DNA of 64,000 bases, from assembly GCF_001414055.1 (NCBI RefSeq), contig NZ_CP013002.1:390501-454500 (forward strand), written 5' to 3'. How positions within the stretch are numbered: the first letter of the stretch is position 1; each line of letters begins with the position of its first letter. Source of the stretch: Caulobacter henricii (GTDB taxonomy: Bacteria; Pseudomonadota; Alphaproteobacteria; Caulobacterales; Caulobacteraceae). This document shows, in pieces, positions 1-8,979 of this stretch. Made by a program: the position numbers and the translations under genes. The notes beneath the pieces were generated by a model. It was not told where the DNA came from and made no database searches. It saw only the letters and a list, made by a program, of their open reading frames with translations.

Positions 1-941
1 CTCTGGCGCGTGGACTCCAGGTCCGAGGAGAACCTTGTCGGATCGCGGGCCGCCAGACGGGCGGCGACGTCATAGCTTTCGCGATAGAGATCGAGGGCCC
101 GCATGCGGTGGCCGCGGTCCTCACGCAGGTCGGCGAGGCGCTCCAGCGACACCGACAGTGCGCGCTGGGCGCCGGGGTCATGGGCCTCGCGCCCGCCGCT
201 GGATCGACGCAGGGCCAGGGATTCTTCGAAGGCGGACAGGGCATCGTCCAGGCGGCCCTCGATCTCGGCCACATCCCCCACCCCGGCCAGGGTACCGGCC
301 AGCAGTTCCATGGCATTGACGTCATTGGGGGCGGCGCGCAGGGCGTCGCGGGCATAGGAGGCGGCGGTTTCATAGGCCTCGGCGGCGTCGTCCAGCTGGC
401 CTTGGCCGCGGGCGAAATCGCCCAGGTCGCGATGCACCGTGGCCAGTTCGCGGTCGCCGCGGGCGGCCGTCTTCATGGCCAGCAGCGCCCTGGCCGCGTC
501 GTTCCAGGCTTCGGACCGGGTCAGGGCCACCATGCGCTCGCGCAGCTGGGCAAAGCTCTCGGCGGCCGCAGGCTTGGGCGGCGCAGCCGGTTGGGGCGGC
601 GGTGGGGTTACGGGCGTCGCCTGGAGCACGGGCATGACGATCGGCGGGGCGTCGGCAACGGGCTCGGGCAGGAGCACCGGCATAGCGACCAGTCCGCTGT
701 CGAGGTCCAGGGCGACCGGGCCCTTCCTGCGGGACTTGGGCTTGGGACGCGGGGTCAGGGCGGCGACGACGAGTACTCCCCCGAGTATCGCCGCCGCCGC
801 GCCGGCCAATGGTCGATGCGGCTCGAAAGGTCCGAGATCGAGATGCGCGGCCCAGCTTCCCAGCTGCCCCCAGCCTGCAACTACATATCCCGACGTCGCC
901 AGGATCGTCCCCAAAATGATCCCTACGATGCGAGCCAGCAT
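1..941 (-). CDS. TPR-repeat membrane-anchored protein (3' end off the window)
   Basis: Open reading frame on the minus strand starting with ATG at 941 and still open at base 1, so about 313 residues are visible and the C-terminus is missing. The N-terminus has two hydrophobic segments (about residues 4-25 and 46-62). A Pro/Ala-rich linker follows (about 90-125), then alanine-rich helical pairs typical of tetratricopeptide repeats: an AxxxLGDFARGQGQLDDAAEAYETA unit near 165-190 and a DVAEIEGRLDDALSAFEESLALR unit near 220-245. TPRs are protein-binding scaffolds; no catalytic motif is visible. Ligand unknown. Frame choice is supported by the strong third-position GC bias on this strand; the opposite-strand frames give Arg/Pro/Gly-rich nonsense. 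Confidence 0.8.
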   Translation of the reverse strand, partial: MLARIVGIILGTILATSGYVVAGWGQLGSWAAHLDLGPFEPHRPLAGAAAAILGGVLVVAALTPRPKPKSRRKGPVALDLDSGLVAMPVLLPEPVADAPPIVMPVLQATPVTPPPPQPAAPPKPAAAESFAQLRERMVALTRSEAWNDAARALLAMKTAARGDRELATVHRDLGDFARGQGQLDDAAEAYETAASYARDALRAAPNDVNAMELLAGTLAGVGDVAEIEGRLDDALSAFEESLALRRSSGGREAHDPGAQRALSVSLERLADLREDRGHRMRALDLYRESYDVAARLAARDPTRFSSDLESTRQ

Positions 942-1080
942 GCCGCCCCCTCCAAGACGTCCATTCGCCAGGAGGAACAGGTCAGCCGAGCGGGCCTGCG
1001 TCGTCGAGCCGTCTCAACTGGCAGGGGAAGTGGGTCTGGAAAGACGACGCGGGTGCGGGCAGCGCAGGCAGAGGCTGCCT

Positions 1081-1497
1081 TTAAATCAGCCATGTCCTGG
1101 GTCGCGGATAGGCTTCGCCCTTGGCCAGGTAGTAGATACCGGCGCCGCAGCGGATCGCAAACCACACCCCGACCAGGCCCATGATCATGACGCCGGCTGC
1201 CACGACCGGGATGCCGACCAGCAGAAGCGACAGGGGCAGGCCCAGGATGAACATCGCCAGGCCGATCAGGAACCAGCCGATGGTCAGCCAGAAGCTGCGG
1301 ATGGCGAAGGTGTAGTGGCTCTCATTGATCGGTCCGGCCGCGCTGCGGTTGGCATAGGCGACGATCAGGCCGACCACCGTGGTGGCCGCGCAGCTGGCGA
1401 ACCCCAGCAGGTAAAGCCCATAGACGACGGCCGGCAGGACCTTGTCCTCTTCGGCGCGGATCACGGGCGACGGGGCGGGAGCGGAGACATCGGTCAT
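1081..1497 (-). CDS. DUF4870-family small membrane protein
   Basis: 138 residues, ATG start. After a short polar N-terminus it has about three hydrophobic helices (residues 22-48, 68-86, 88-115) and ends with the GxxYLAKGEAYPRPRTW signature typical of DUF4870 proteins, an uncharacterised family of small integral membrane proteins. It lies 3 bp downstream of a paralogue with the same layout (1501-1866), so the two are probably co-transcribed products of a tandem duplication. Function is unknown. Confidence 0.8.
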   Translation of the reverse strand: MTDVSAPAPSPVIRAEEDKVLPAVVYGLYLLGFASCAATTVVGLIVAYANRSAAGPINESHYTFAIRSFWLTIGWFLIGLAMFILGLPLSLLLVGIPVVAAGVMIMGLVGVWFAIRCGAGIYYLAKGEAYPRPRTWLI

Positions 1498-1500
1498 GAC

Positions 1501-1866
1501 TCAGAGCATCCAGTTTTGCGGTGTGGGATAGGCCTGACCCTTGAGCAGATAGGACAGGCCGATGATGCAGCGCACGGCCAGCCAGACGCCGACCGCGGCC
1601 AGGATCACGAAGCCGATTCCGATCACGCTCAGCAGTCCGCCGGCCAGGGCAAACAGCAGCGACAGCCAGAAGGTGCGAATGGCGAAGACATAGTGGCTCT
1701 GCAGCCAGTCGGGCGCGCCCTTGCGGCTGACATAGGCCAGGATCACGGCGATGACGCTGGTGACGCCCCCGGTGATCAGCCCGCCCAGGGTCAGGGCATA
1801 GACGACGACCGGCAGGGTCTTGTCATCCTGCAGGGCCGGTGGAACGGCGGGGTCGAGATCGGTCAC
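1501..1866 (-). CDS. DUF4870-family small membrane protein (paralogue)
   Basis: Starting at the GTG at 1866 the protein is 121 residues and begins TDLDPAVPP, mirroring the TDVSAPAPSP start of the neighbour at 1081-1497. The frame stays open upstream to 2169, but that part is Arg/Ser-rich and would overlap the divergent TonB receptor, so I reject it. Conserved features shared with the paralogue are VVYxLxLxG, SHYxFAIRxFWLS in the middle and GLSYLLKGQAYPTPQNW at the end. Three membrane helices. Family function is not established. Confidence 0.78.
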   Translation of the reverse strand: MTDLDPAVPPALQDDKTLPVVVYALTLGGLITGGVTSVIAVILAYVSRKGAPDWLQSHYVFAIRTFWLSLLFALAGGLLSVIGIGFVILAAVGVWLAVRCIIGLSYLLKGQAYPTPQNWML

Positions 1867-2011
1867 GGCGGGGCTTGTGTCCTGGAGAACAGCGTTGGCC
1901 CAAGGATCGTCCTTATCGACGGACGATGCAAATGAAGGTCCCGTAACCCTGCGTTTATCCAGACCATGCGGCCGCTCTTGGCGGATCACCGTCGGCTTGT
2001 TAGGCCACGGC

Positions 2012-4021
2012 ATGTCACAGGCCCGACCACTTGCTCTCCTGCTGCTGGGGACCCTGTTCCCCCTCGCCGTGCCGGCCATGGCCCAGTCCCAGGAGGTCGA
2101 GCCGATCTCGGTCTGGGGGCGTCGCGCCCATGAGCTGGGTCGCGCCACCTCGGCGAGCGAGGGCCGCATTGCCTATGCTGACTTCGCGATCCGTCCGCTG
2201 CTGCGGCCGGCCGAACTGCTGGAAGCGGTACCGGGCCTGGCCGCGACCCAGCATTCGGGGGCCGGCAAGGCCAACCAGTACTTCCTGCGCGGCTTCAATC
2301 TGGACCATGGCACGGACCTCGCCGCCTCGCTCGACGGGGTGCCGCTGAACCTGCCGTCGCATGGCCATGGTCAGGGCTATCTCGATCTAAACATCCTGAC
2401 CCCGGAGTTCGTCCACGACATCAGCTTCCGCAAGGGGCCCTATGCGGCCGAGAACGGTGACTTCGCGACCGTCGCCGCGGTCGCCTTCGAGACGGCGGAT
2501 CACCTGCACGGCGACGGCCTGCAGGCCTGGGCGGGGCAGGACGACTATTATCGCATCGTCGGCTCCCGGGCGCTCAGTCCCGAGGTCATGGTCGCCGCCG
2601 ACCTGTCCAGCGGGCGCGGGCCCTGGACCACGCCGGAGGACCTCAGCAAGGTCAATCTGCTGGGCCGGGCCCTGGTCGGAGGCTGGTCTGTCACGGCCCT
2701 GGCCTATGATGCCCGTTGGACGGCCACTGACCAGATCCCGCGCCGGGCCGTCGAGGCTGGCACCCTCGGCCGCCTTGACACACTGGACGCAACGGATGGC
2801 GGAGAGACCTCGCGCTACATCGTCTCGGTCCGCCGCCGCGATCTGCTGAACGGCCTCGACACAGTGGTCTATGCCCAGCGCTATCGGCTCGACCTGTTTT
2901 CGAACTTTACCTATGCCCTCGAAGATCCGGTCCATGGCGACCAGTTCCAGCAGGTCGACCGGCGCTGGATCTATGGCGGGGCCCTGACCAAGCGCTGGGC
3001 GCTCGGCGACGGCTGGAGCGCCCGGACCGGCATTTCCGCCCGGGTCGATGATATCGGCAAGGTCGGCCTCTATCGCACGACAGCCCGGATCCGGCGGGCC
3101 ACCGTCCGTCAGGACGCCCTGACGGAATGGTCCGCGGCCGTATGGGGCGAGGCCTCACGGGACCTGGGCCGGCTGGACGTCACCCTGGGCCTGCGCGCCG
3201 ATGCGATGGGGGCCCGGGTCGAGGCCGGCGATCCGCGCAATTCGGGAACCGTCTCCGAGGTCCTGCTCAGCCCCAAGCTGGCCCTGGCCTGGCGGCTGTC
3301 AAAGGCCTTTGAGCTCTATGCCAATGCCGGGCGGGGCTTTCACTCAAATGATGCCCGCGGGGCGGTGATCACCGTCGATCCGGCCAGCGGCGCGGCGGCT
3401 GAACCGGCCCCGCTGCTGTCGCCTTCCGACGGCGCGGAACTCGGACTGCGCTGGCAGGTCAGGACCCTGACCCTGACGGCGGCGGCCTGGGCGCTGAAGG
3501 TCGATTCGGAACTGGTCTATGTCGGCGACGCCGGCTTCACCGAGGCCAGCGGTGCGACCCGCCGCCGGGGCCTTGAGCTCATGGCCGACTGGCGGCCCAA
3601 CGAGCGCCTGAGCCTGTCGGGCGCCTATGCCGCCACCCATGCCCGCTTCACCGGTGATCCGCCCGAAGGCGACCGGATTCCCAATGCCATAGGCGAGGTT
3701 ATCAGCGCCGGTGCCACCTGGCGGATGTCGGACGCTTCGACCCTGTCCCTGACCTGGCGGCGTCTGGGCTCGGCGGCCCTGGTTGAGGACAATTCGCTGC
3801 GCTCGCGGCCCAGCAGCCTGGTCAATGCCCTGTTCGTCCAGAGCCTGGGGCCGGCCAGCCTGATGGTCGAGGTGCTGAACCTGACCGACAGCCAGGCCGA
3901 CGACATCGCCTATGCCTATGCCTCGCGGCTGCCGTCCGAGCCCGCAGGCGGAGTGGAGGATGTCCACTTCCATCCCGTCGAACCGCGAACGCTGCGGGCA
4001 GGGCTAAAGATCAACTTCTGA
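2012..4021 (+). CDS. TonB-dependent outer-membrane receptor
   Basis: 669 residues from the ATG at 2012, which begins a clear signal peptide (ARPLALLLLGTLFPLAVPAMAQ, cut near residue 25). The frame is open further upstream, but without a signal peptide and overlapping the divergent gene. The plug domain (about 30-160) has the ELLEAVPGL and GKANQYFLRGFNLDHGTDLA motifs and a His-rich LPSHGHGQGYLD loop; a 22-strand-type barrel follows and the protein ends in LKINF, the usual terminal aromatic of outer-membrane barrels. The substrate is unknown. It is followed by a secreted M1 peptidase and a DUF6702 protein in the same direction, a grouping that suggests one uptake/processing module. Confidence 0.88.
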   Translation: MSQARPLALLLLGTLFPLAVPAMAQSQEVEPISVWGRRAHELGRATSASEGRIAYADFAIRPLLRPAELLEAVPGLAATQHSGAGKANQYFLRGFNLDHGTDLAASLDGVPLNLPSHGHGQGYLDLNILTPEFVHDISFRKGPYAAENGDFATVAAVAFETADHLHGDGLQAWAGQDDYYRIVGSRALSPEVMVAADLSSGRGPWTTPEDLSKVNLLGRALVGGWSVTALAYDARWTATDQIPRRAVEAGTLGRLDTLDATDGGETSRYIVSVRRRDLLNGLDTVVYAQRYRLDLFSNFTYALEDPVHGDQFQQVDRRWIYGGALTKRWALGDGWSARTGISARVDDIGKVGLYRTTARIRRATVRQDALTEWSAAVWGEASRDLGRLDVTLGLRADAMGARVEAGDPRNSGTVSEVLLSPKLALAWRLSKAFELYANAGRGFHSNDARGAVITVDPASGAAAEPAPLLSPSDGAELGLRWQVRTLTLTAAAWALKVDSELVYVGDAGFTEASGATRRRGLELMADWRPNERLSLSGAYAATHARFTGDPPEGDRIPNAIGEVISAGATWRMSDASTLSLTWRRLGSAALVEDNSLRSRPSSLVNALFVQSLGPASLMVEVLNLTDSQADDIAYAYASRLPSEPAGGVEDVHFHPVEPRTLRAGLKINF

Positions 4022-4097
4022 CCACGGACGACAAAAAACAGGGTGATTTTCTCCGCGACCCTCGCCAAGGTCCCGCCGTGACTTCACACGGGCGGCC

Positions 4098-6545
4098 ATG
4101 TCCAGGGGGCTTTTGAACTTGTCCAAGCGTTCTATCCGTTACGCCGTTGCCGGCGTTATCGCTGCGGCGCTCGCCGTGTCCCTGACTTCCGTCGCCCAGG
4201 CGGACGCCATCCGGCAGACCAAGGCCCCGTTCGACGACAAGTTCCGCCAACTGGAAGGCGAGGACTGGCCGACCCCGACGGACTATCGCAACGCTGCGGG
4301 CGCGCCGGGCTATCGCTACTGGCAACAGAAGGTCGATTACGACGTCGCCGTTCGCCTGGATGAAGACTCCAAGCTGCTGACCGGCAAGGCTTCGATCACC
4401 TATCGCAACAATTCGCCCGACAGCCTCCCTTATCTGTGGCTGCTGCTCGACCAGGACTACAAGCGCGACTCGATCAGCAAGTTGACCGAGACCGTCTCGG
4501 GCGACAGCATCAGCCTGGGTCAGGTCCGCCGCATCCAGCGCTTCAAGGAGTGGGAAGGCGGCTTCACGATCAAGTCGGTGAAGGACGCCCAGGGCCGTCC
4601 GCTGAAGTTCACTGTCGTCGACACCCTGCTGCGCGTTGATCTGCCGTCCGCCGTGCGCGCCAATGGCGGCGAGACGAAGCTGACGATCGAATGGTCGCTG
4701 CCGATGGTCGAGAACAAGGTCGTCGGCGGCCGCAGCGGCTATGAGTGCTTCACCGGCAAGGGCGAGGACGGCAACTGCATCTATGAGGGTGCCCAGTGGT
4801 TCCCCCGCCTGGCGGTCTATTCGGACTATGAGGGCTGGCACAACAAGGCCTTCCTCGGGGCCGGCGAGTTCACCCTGGAGTTCGGTGACTACCGCGTTGC
4901 CCTGACCGTGCCGTCCGACCACGTAGTCTCGTCGACCGGCGTGCTGCAGAACCCGGCCGCCGTGCTCAGCGCCGCCCAGCGCGAGCGTCTGGCCAAGGCC
5001 CGCACGGCCAGTGAGCCCGTCTATGTGGTCACGCCCGAAGAGGCCCTCGCGGCCGAGAAGGGCAAGGCCAAGACCGAGAAGACCTGGATCTTCCAGGCCA
5101 GCAATGTCCGCGACTTCGGCTGGGCCAGCTCGCGCAAGTTCGTCTGGGACGCCCTGGGCGTGAAGCAGGAAGACCCGTCGGCCGAGCATCCGGTCGTGAT
5201 GGCGATGTCCTTCTTCCCCAAGGAGGCCCGCCCGCTATGGGACGCCTATTCGACCAAGTCGATCGCCCACACCCTGAAGGTCTATTCGGACTTCACCTTC
5301 GCCTATCCCTATCCGGTGGCCCAGTCGGTCAACGGTCCGGTCGGCGGCATGGAATATCCGATGATCAGCTTCAACGGCCCGCGGCCGGTGAAGGACAAGA
5401 AGACCGGAGCCCTGACCTATACCGAGCGCGCCAAGTACGGCCTGATCGGCGTGGTCATCCACGAGGTCGGCCACAACTATTTCCCGATGATCGTCAATTC
5501 CGACGAACGCCAGTGGACCTGGATGGACGAGGGCCTCAACAGCTTCCTCGAATTCCAGGCCGAGGTGCAGTGGGACAAGAAGTATCCCGCCCGTCGCGGC
5601 GAGCCCAAGGACATCGTCGAGTACATGGTCAGCCAGGACCAGGTGCCGCTGATGACCCAGTCGGACTCGGTGATCCAGTTTGGCCCGAACGGCTATTCCA
5701 AGCCGGCCACGGCTCTGGTGATCCTGCGCGAGACCATCATGGGTCGCGAACTGTTCGACCGGGCGTTCAAGGAGTATTCCAACCGCTGGCGCTTCAAGCA
5801 CCCGACCCCGTATGACTTCTTCCGCACCATGGAAGAGTCCTCGGGTGTCGATCTCGACTGGTTCTGGCGCGGCTGGTTCTACTCGACCGACCATGTCGAC
5901 ATCGCGCTGGACAAGGTCGTCAAGGCCCGCCTGGACAGCGGCGATCCCGATGTCGAAGCCGCCGTGCGCAAGGCTGCGAACGCCATCGAGCCGGAGTCCC
6001 GCACCGCCGCCAACAACAGCGGCACGACGGTCATCGACCGCGACCCCAAGGTCCGCGACTTCTACAATGCCAATGACCAGTTCACGGTGTTCGAGAGCGC
6101 GCGCAAGAAGGCCAAGTCGGCCCGTGAGGACCTGACGCCCGAGGAGCAGGCCGCCCAGGACCTCAAGGACAATCTCTACCGCTTCACCTTCCGCAACATC
6201 GGCGGGCTGGTGATGCCGGTGATCGTCAAGATGGACTTCACCGACGGCACCAGCGAGACCGTCCGCATCCCGGCCGAGATCTGGCGCAAGAATTCGCGGC
6301 AGGTGACCTGGCAGCACGTCTCGCCCAAGGAACTGAAGGGAGCCCAGATCGATCCGCTCTGGGAAACTGCCGACGCCGATCGCGGCAACAATATCTATGA
6401 GGGTGCCATCACGCCCCTGACCCTGAAGATCCAGAAGGCACCGGATGCGACCAACCGCATGAAGGACGCCAATCTCAAGGTCGAGCCCGGCGGTCTGGGA
6501 ACCCTTCCGGCGGAAGAGCCCAAGAAGGATGAAGGCTCCAAGTGA
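4098..6545 (+). CDS. Secreted M1-family metallopeptidase
   Basis: 815 residues with an N-terminal signal peptide (positive SKRSIRYAV, hydrophobic core, cleavage after VAQA). The gluzincin zinc site HEVGH at residues 455-459 is followed by the third zinc ligand E478 in MDEGLNS, exactly the HExxH-x18-E spacing of family M1 (aminopeptidase N-like). The upstream GGMEYP at the expected place replaces the canonical GAMEN exopeptidase motif. The C-terminal quarter is a lysine/acid-rich beta-type region ending in a charged tail. Probably periplasmic or surface-exposed. Its stop codon overlaps the GTG of the next gene by 4 bp (GTGA), so translation is likely coupled. Substrate not predictable. Confidence 0.9.
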   Translation: MSRGLLNLSKRSIRYAVAGVIAAALAVSLTSVAQADAIRQTKAPFDDKFRQLEGEDWPTPTDYRNAAGAPGYRYWQQKVDYDVAVRLDEDSKLLTGKASITYRNNSPDSLPYLWLLLDQDYKRDSISKLTETVSGDSISLGQVRRIQRFKEWEGGFTIKSVKDAQGRPLKFTVVDTLLRVDLPSAVRANGGETKLTIEWSLPMVENKVVGGRSGYECFTGKGEDGNCIYEGAQWFPRLAVYSDYEGWHNKAFLGAGEFTLEFGDYRVALTVPSDHVVSSTGVLQNPAAVLSAAQRERLAKARTASEPVYVVTPEEALAAEKGKAKTEKTWIFQASNVRDFGWASSRKFVWDALGVKQEDPSAEHPVVMAMSFFPKEARPLWDAYSTKSIAHTLKVYSDFTFAYPYPVAQSVNGPVGGMEYPMISFNGPRPVKDKKTGALTYTERAKYGLIGVVIHEVGHNYFPMIVNSDERQWTWMDEGLNSFLEFQAEVQWDKKYPARRGEPKDIVEYMVSQDQVPLMTQSDSVIQFGPNGYSKPATALVILRETIMGRELFDRAFKEYSNRWRFKHPTPYDFFRTMEESSGVDLDWFWRGWFYSTDHVDIALDKVVKARLDSGDPDVEAAVRKAANAIEPESRTAANNSGTTVIDRDPKVRDFYNANDQFTVFESARKKAKSAREDLTPEEQAAQDLKDNLYRFTFRNIGGLVMPVIVKMDFTDGTSETVRIPAEIWRKNSRQVTWQHVSPKELKGAQIDPLWETADADRGNNIYEGAITPLTLKIQKAPDATNRMKDANLKVEPGGLGTLPAEEPKKDEGSK

Positions 6546-7069
6546 TCGCCCGCGCGGCCGCCCTTTGGCTGGCGGCAGGACTCGTCCTGGCCCCGCTGCC
6601 GGCGGCCGCGCATCGGGGCCATGGCGTGCTGAGCGTCGTGGAGATCGACGCCCGGACGGGCGGGGTCCGGGTCAGCCACCGGGTCGCGGCCCATGATGCT
6701 GAACCTGCCCTGGCCCAGATCGCCCCGGAGGCCCAGGCCAGCCTCGACGATCCTGACGCGGTCGAGGCCCTCAAGGCCCATATGGGCGAGACCTTCGCCC
6801 TGGCGATCAACGGTGAAACGGTGAGCCTGACCCTGAAGGACCTCACCCTGGGGGCGTCCGAGGTCCGCTTCGAGTACAGCGGCCAGACGCGTCCCTCAGA
6901 TGTGACCGGCCCCGTCGACGTGCGGGCCGCGATGTTTGCCGATGTCTATGGCGACGAGGTCAACCAGGTGAACATCCGCCGGCTGGGCATCACGCGCACC
7001 CTGGTGTTCAGCGGCGCGGAGGCCGATGAGGTTCAGAGACTCGACGCCCTGGTGCTCGAGACCCGCTGA
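6542..7069 (+). CDS. DUF6702 family secreted protein
   Basis: 175 residues, GTG start inside the stop of the M1 peptidase gene. It has a signal peptide (LWLAAGLVLAPLPAAA) followed at once by HRGHG, so a His-rich mature N-terminus. The VVEIDARTGGVRVSHRVAAHDAE stretch and the later VRFEYSG / NIRRLGITRTLVFS segments match the DUF6702 pattern, a periplasmic beta-rich family often found after M1 peptidases. Biochemical role is unknown. The tight coupling suggests it works with the peptidase and the receptor upstream. Confidence 0.8.
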   Translation: MIARAAALWLAAGLVLAPLPAAAHRGHGVLSVVEIDARTGGVRVSHRVAAHDAEPALAQIAPEAQASLDDPDAVEALKAHMGETFALAINGETVSLTLKDLTLGASEVRFEYSGQTRPSDVTGPVDVRAAMFADVYGDEVNQVNIRRLGITRTLVFSGAEADEVQRLDALVLETR

Positions 7070-7091
7070 GGGCCGGCAGGTCATTTCGCGT

Positions 7092-7643
7092 TTAGGGCAG
7101 AAGGTCCCGGGGCGGGTCGCGCGGATCGAAGCCGTCGCCGCGCGACAGCCAGGGCAGGGCAGCCAGCAGCAGCAGCAGGACGAAGCCCATGCGGGCGGCC
7201 ATGTCGATGCCGACGGCCGCCATGCCGGCCCCCAGTGACGAGGCCAGGACCGCTACCGTTCCCAGGGCCAGCAGACCCATGACCCAGGTCAGGGCCGGGC
7301 GGGCTTCGATGCGGGCCAGGTCAAAGCGGGCGTTCGGGGCGACCTCGGCGGCCTGGCGCGACAGGGTGCGGACAAAGGCCGAGAAGCTGTCCAGCCGGTC
7401 CTCGGTCTGTCCGGGGGCCACATAGCTCTGGGCGATGATCACCATCCGGGCGCGGCCAAAGCTCAGTTGCAGCACCCGCCGACGGCCGCCCCTGGGCGGC
7501 GCGGCCAGGCGAAACCGGGTCAGGGCACTCAGGGGAAAGCCGCGTACGCCCTGTCCGCGCGTCTCGACCAGTGTCCCGTCCTGCAGCGTCCACACCGTCT
7601 GCGGCTGGAAGGGCGCAAGGCGGGCGCTGTGGGTCGGGATCAT
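7092..7643 (-). CDS. Hypothetical two-helix membrane protein
   Basis: 183 residues. The N-terminal half (1-110) is soluble and basic, with strand-like stretches (TVWTLQDGTLVET, RRVLQLSFGRARMVIIAQSY). Two membrane helices (about 117-137 and 148-166) precede a short Pro/Asp tail. The layout, a PH-like soluble part then a helical hairpin, resembles small membrane-associated proteins but I recognise no named family. It starts 5 bp after folB on the same strand and is probably the last gene of that operon. It converges with the DUF6702 gene. Confidence 0.65.
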   Translation of the reverse strand: MIPTHSARLAPFQPQTVWTLQDGTLVETRGQGVRGFPLSALTRFRLAAPPRGGRRRVLQLSFGRARMVIIAQSYVAPGQTEDRLDSFSAFVRTLSRQAAEVAPNARFDLARIEARPALTWVMGLLALGTVAVLASSLGAGMAAVGIDMAARMGFVLLLLLAALPWLSRGDGFDPRDPPRDLLP

Positions 7644-7648
7644 GCGCG

Positions 7649-8056
7649 CTAGGCCCGGACGGCGGTGATCTCGACACCGGCAGCAGCGGCGTGGGGGGCC
7701 AGGGCCAGGGGCTTTTCGACCCGGACCCGGGCGCGGGTCACGCGACTGTCGCTGAAACAGGCCTGGGCCAGGCGTTCGGCGAAGGTCTCGACCAGATCGA
7801 TATGGCCCTCGTCAGCGATGGACCGGGCGGCCTGGCCGATGGTCTCATAGTTGACGGTGTCGCCCAGGCGCTCGCAGTGGCTGGCGGCGACGTCCAGTTC
7901 GACATCGATCACCAGGGGCTGGCGGCGGCCATGCTCGTGGTCATAGACCCCGATCCAGGCCTCGACCTTGAGTGCGCGCACAAAGACCTTGGTCACGATC
8001 ACCCGGGCAACGGGCGCTGCGTCGGCGGCGGTTTCAGCGAGGGGGGAGGCGGCCAA
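7649..8056 (-). CDS. folB: Dihydroneopterin aldolase
   Basis: 135 residues. Folate pathway enzyme converting 7,8-dihydroneopterin to 6-hydroxymethyl-7,8-dihydropterin and glycolaldehyde. Recognisable elements are VFVRALKVEAWIGVYDHEHGRRQPLVIDVELDV (the GVYxxExxxxQxxxxD pattern), the VNYETIG segment, VETFAERLAQ and the C-terminal VRVEKPLAL containing the conserved Lys. The N-terminal 17 residues are Ala/Pro-rich and the true start could be slightly internal. It follows a PTR1-type reductase by 14 bp, which supports a pteridine role for both. Confidence 0.88.
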   Translation of the reverse strand: MAASPLAETAADAAPVARVIVTKVFVRALKVEAWIGVYDHEHGRRQPLVIDVELDVAASHCERLGDTVNYETIGQAARSIADEGHIDLVETFAERLAQACFSDSRVTRARVRVEKPLALAPHAAAAGVEITAVRA

Positions 8057-8070
8057 GCGGTGCGCCTTTC

Positions 8071-8823
8071 TTAAGGTGCGACGATGTCGGGCGTGCGCCA
8101 GCCCAGATGCTGACCGGCGTCCACGGCGATCATCTGGCCCGTGACCGACCTTGCGTCAATCAGATAGCGCAGGGCGGCGGTGACGTCGTCGGGAGTGGCG
8201 CGGCGTTGCAACAGGGTGCCGGCAGCCTCGGCCTCGAACTCGCCGGGAGCCTGGTGGACATTGGGCAGGGTCGGGCCGGGCCCGATGGCATTGACCCGGA
8301 TGCGCGGGGCAAGGGCCTGGGCCAGGGTCTGGGTCGCCCACCACAGGCCGGCCTTGCTGAGGCTGTAGCTGAAGAACTGCGGATTGGGCCGCCAGACCCG
8401 CTGGTCGACCATATTGACGATCAGGCCTTCCAGATCGTCGGGCAGGGCCATGGCGAAAGCCTCGGCCAGGACCACGGGCGCGCGCAGATTGGTCTCGAGA
8501 TGGGCGTCCCAGCGAGCCCGGTCCAGCGAACCGACCCGGTCATCGTGAAAGGTGGAGGCGCTGTTGACCAGCAGGGTCACCGGGCCGAGCGTCGCGGCGC
8601 GGGGAATCAGGCCGGCGACCTGGTCTTCGTCAGAAAGGTCGGCCGATACCGCGATACCGCGACGGCCAAGCGCCTTGATCCCGGCCAGGGTCTCGGTGGC
8701 TTCGTCGGCGGCCCCGCGATGGTGCACGGCGACATCAAAACCGGCGCGCGCGGCCTCAAGGGCCAGGGCCTGGCCGATCCGGCGTCCGGCGCCGGTGACC
8801 AGGGCCGTCCCGCGCGCGGTCAC
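8071..8823 (-). CDS. SDR oxidoreductase, pteridine-reductase-like
   Basis: 250 residues, GTG start. Rossmann nucleotide site TGAGRRIG at residues 11-18 with the double Arg seen in NADPH-dependent pteridine reductases. The catalytic region reads NMVDQR...YSLSK: Asp takes the place of the usual SDR Ser and lies 13 residues before Tyr of YxxxK, the Asp-Tyr-Lys arrangement known from PTR1/FolM. Next to folB this makes dihydropterin/dihydrofolate reduction the best guess. It begins 5 bp after a 26-aa membrane peptide gene. A general SDR role cannot be excluded. Confidence 0.82.
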   Translation of the reverse strand: MTARGTALVTGAGRRIGQALALEAARAGFDVAVHHRGAADEATETLAGIKALGRRGIAVSADLSDEDQVAGLIPRAATLGPVTLLVNSASTFHDDRVGSLDRARWDAHLETNLRAPVVLAEAFAMALPDDLEGLIVNMVDQRVWRPNPQFFSYSLSKAGLWWATQTLAQALAPRIRVNAIGPGPTLPNVHQAPGEFEAEAAGTLLQRRATPDDVTAALRYLIDARSVTGQMIAVDAGQHLGWRTPDIVAP

Positions 8824-8828
8824 GGGAT

Positions 8829-8909
8829 TCAGTCGATGCGGCCGAACTCGAAATAGTTCAGGGCCACGAGAACGCCGATGAAGACGCTGATGACGAGGAT
8901 CGCGATCAT
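8829..8909 (-). CDS. 26-residue single-helix membrane peptide
   Basis: A short frame from ATG at 8909 to TGA at 8829. The peptide begins MIAILVISVFIGVLVAL, one transmembrane helix, and ends NYFEFGRID. A Shine-Dalgarno GGAG sits 7 nt upstream of the ATG, and the stop is 5 nt before the GTG of the pteridine-reductase-like gene, which itself has no clear ribosome site. That arrangement suggests translational coupling. No family recognised. Confidence 0.55.
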   Translation of the reverse strand: MIAILVISVFIGVLVALNYFEFGRID

Positions 8910-8979
8910 GACGCGGCTCCGGCTAGGATTAGGACTATAGCGGCTTTAGCGAGGCGCGGTGTCCGGGGCAAGAGCGGGT

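Noticed and set aside
108-1935. Long plus-strand open frames opposite the TPR and DUF4870 genes
   Set aside because: Arg/Gly/Pro/Gln-rich translations with no domain; they mirror GC-rich coding DNA of the minus strand, where recognisable proteins lie.
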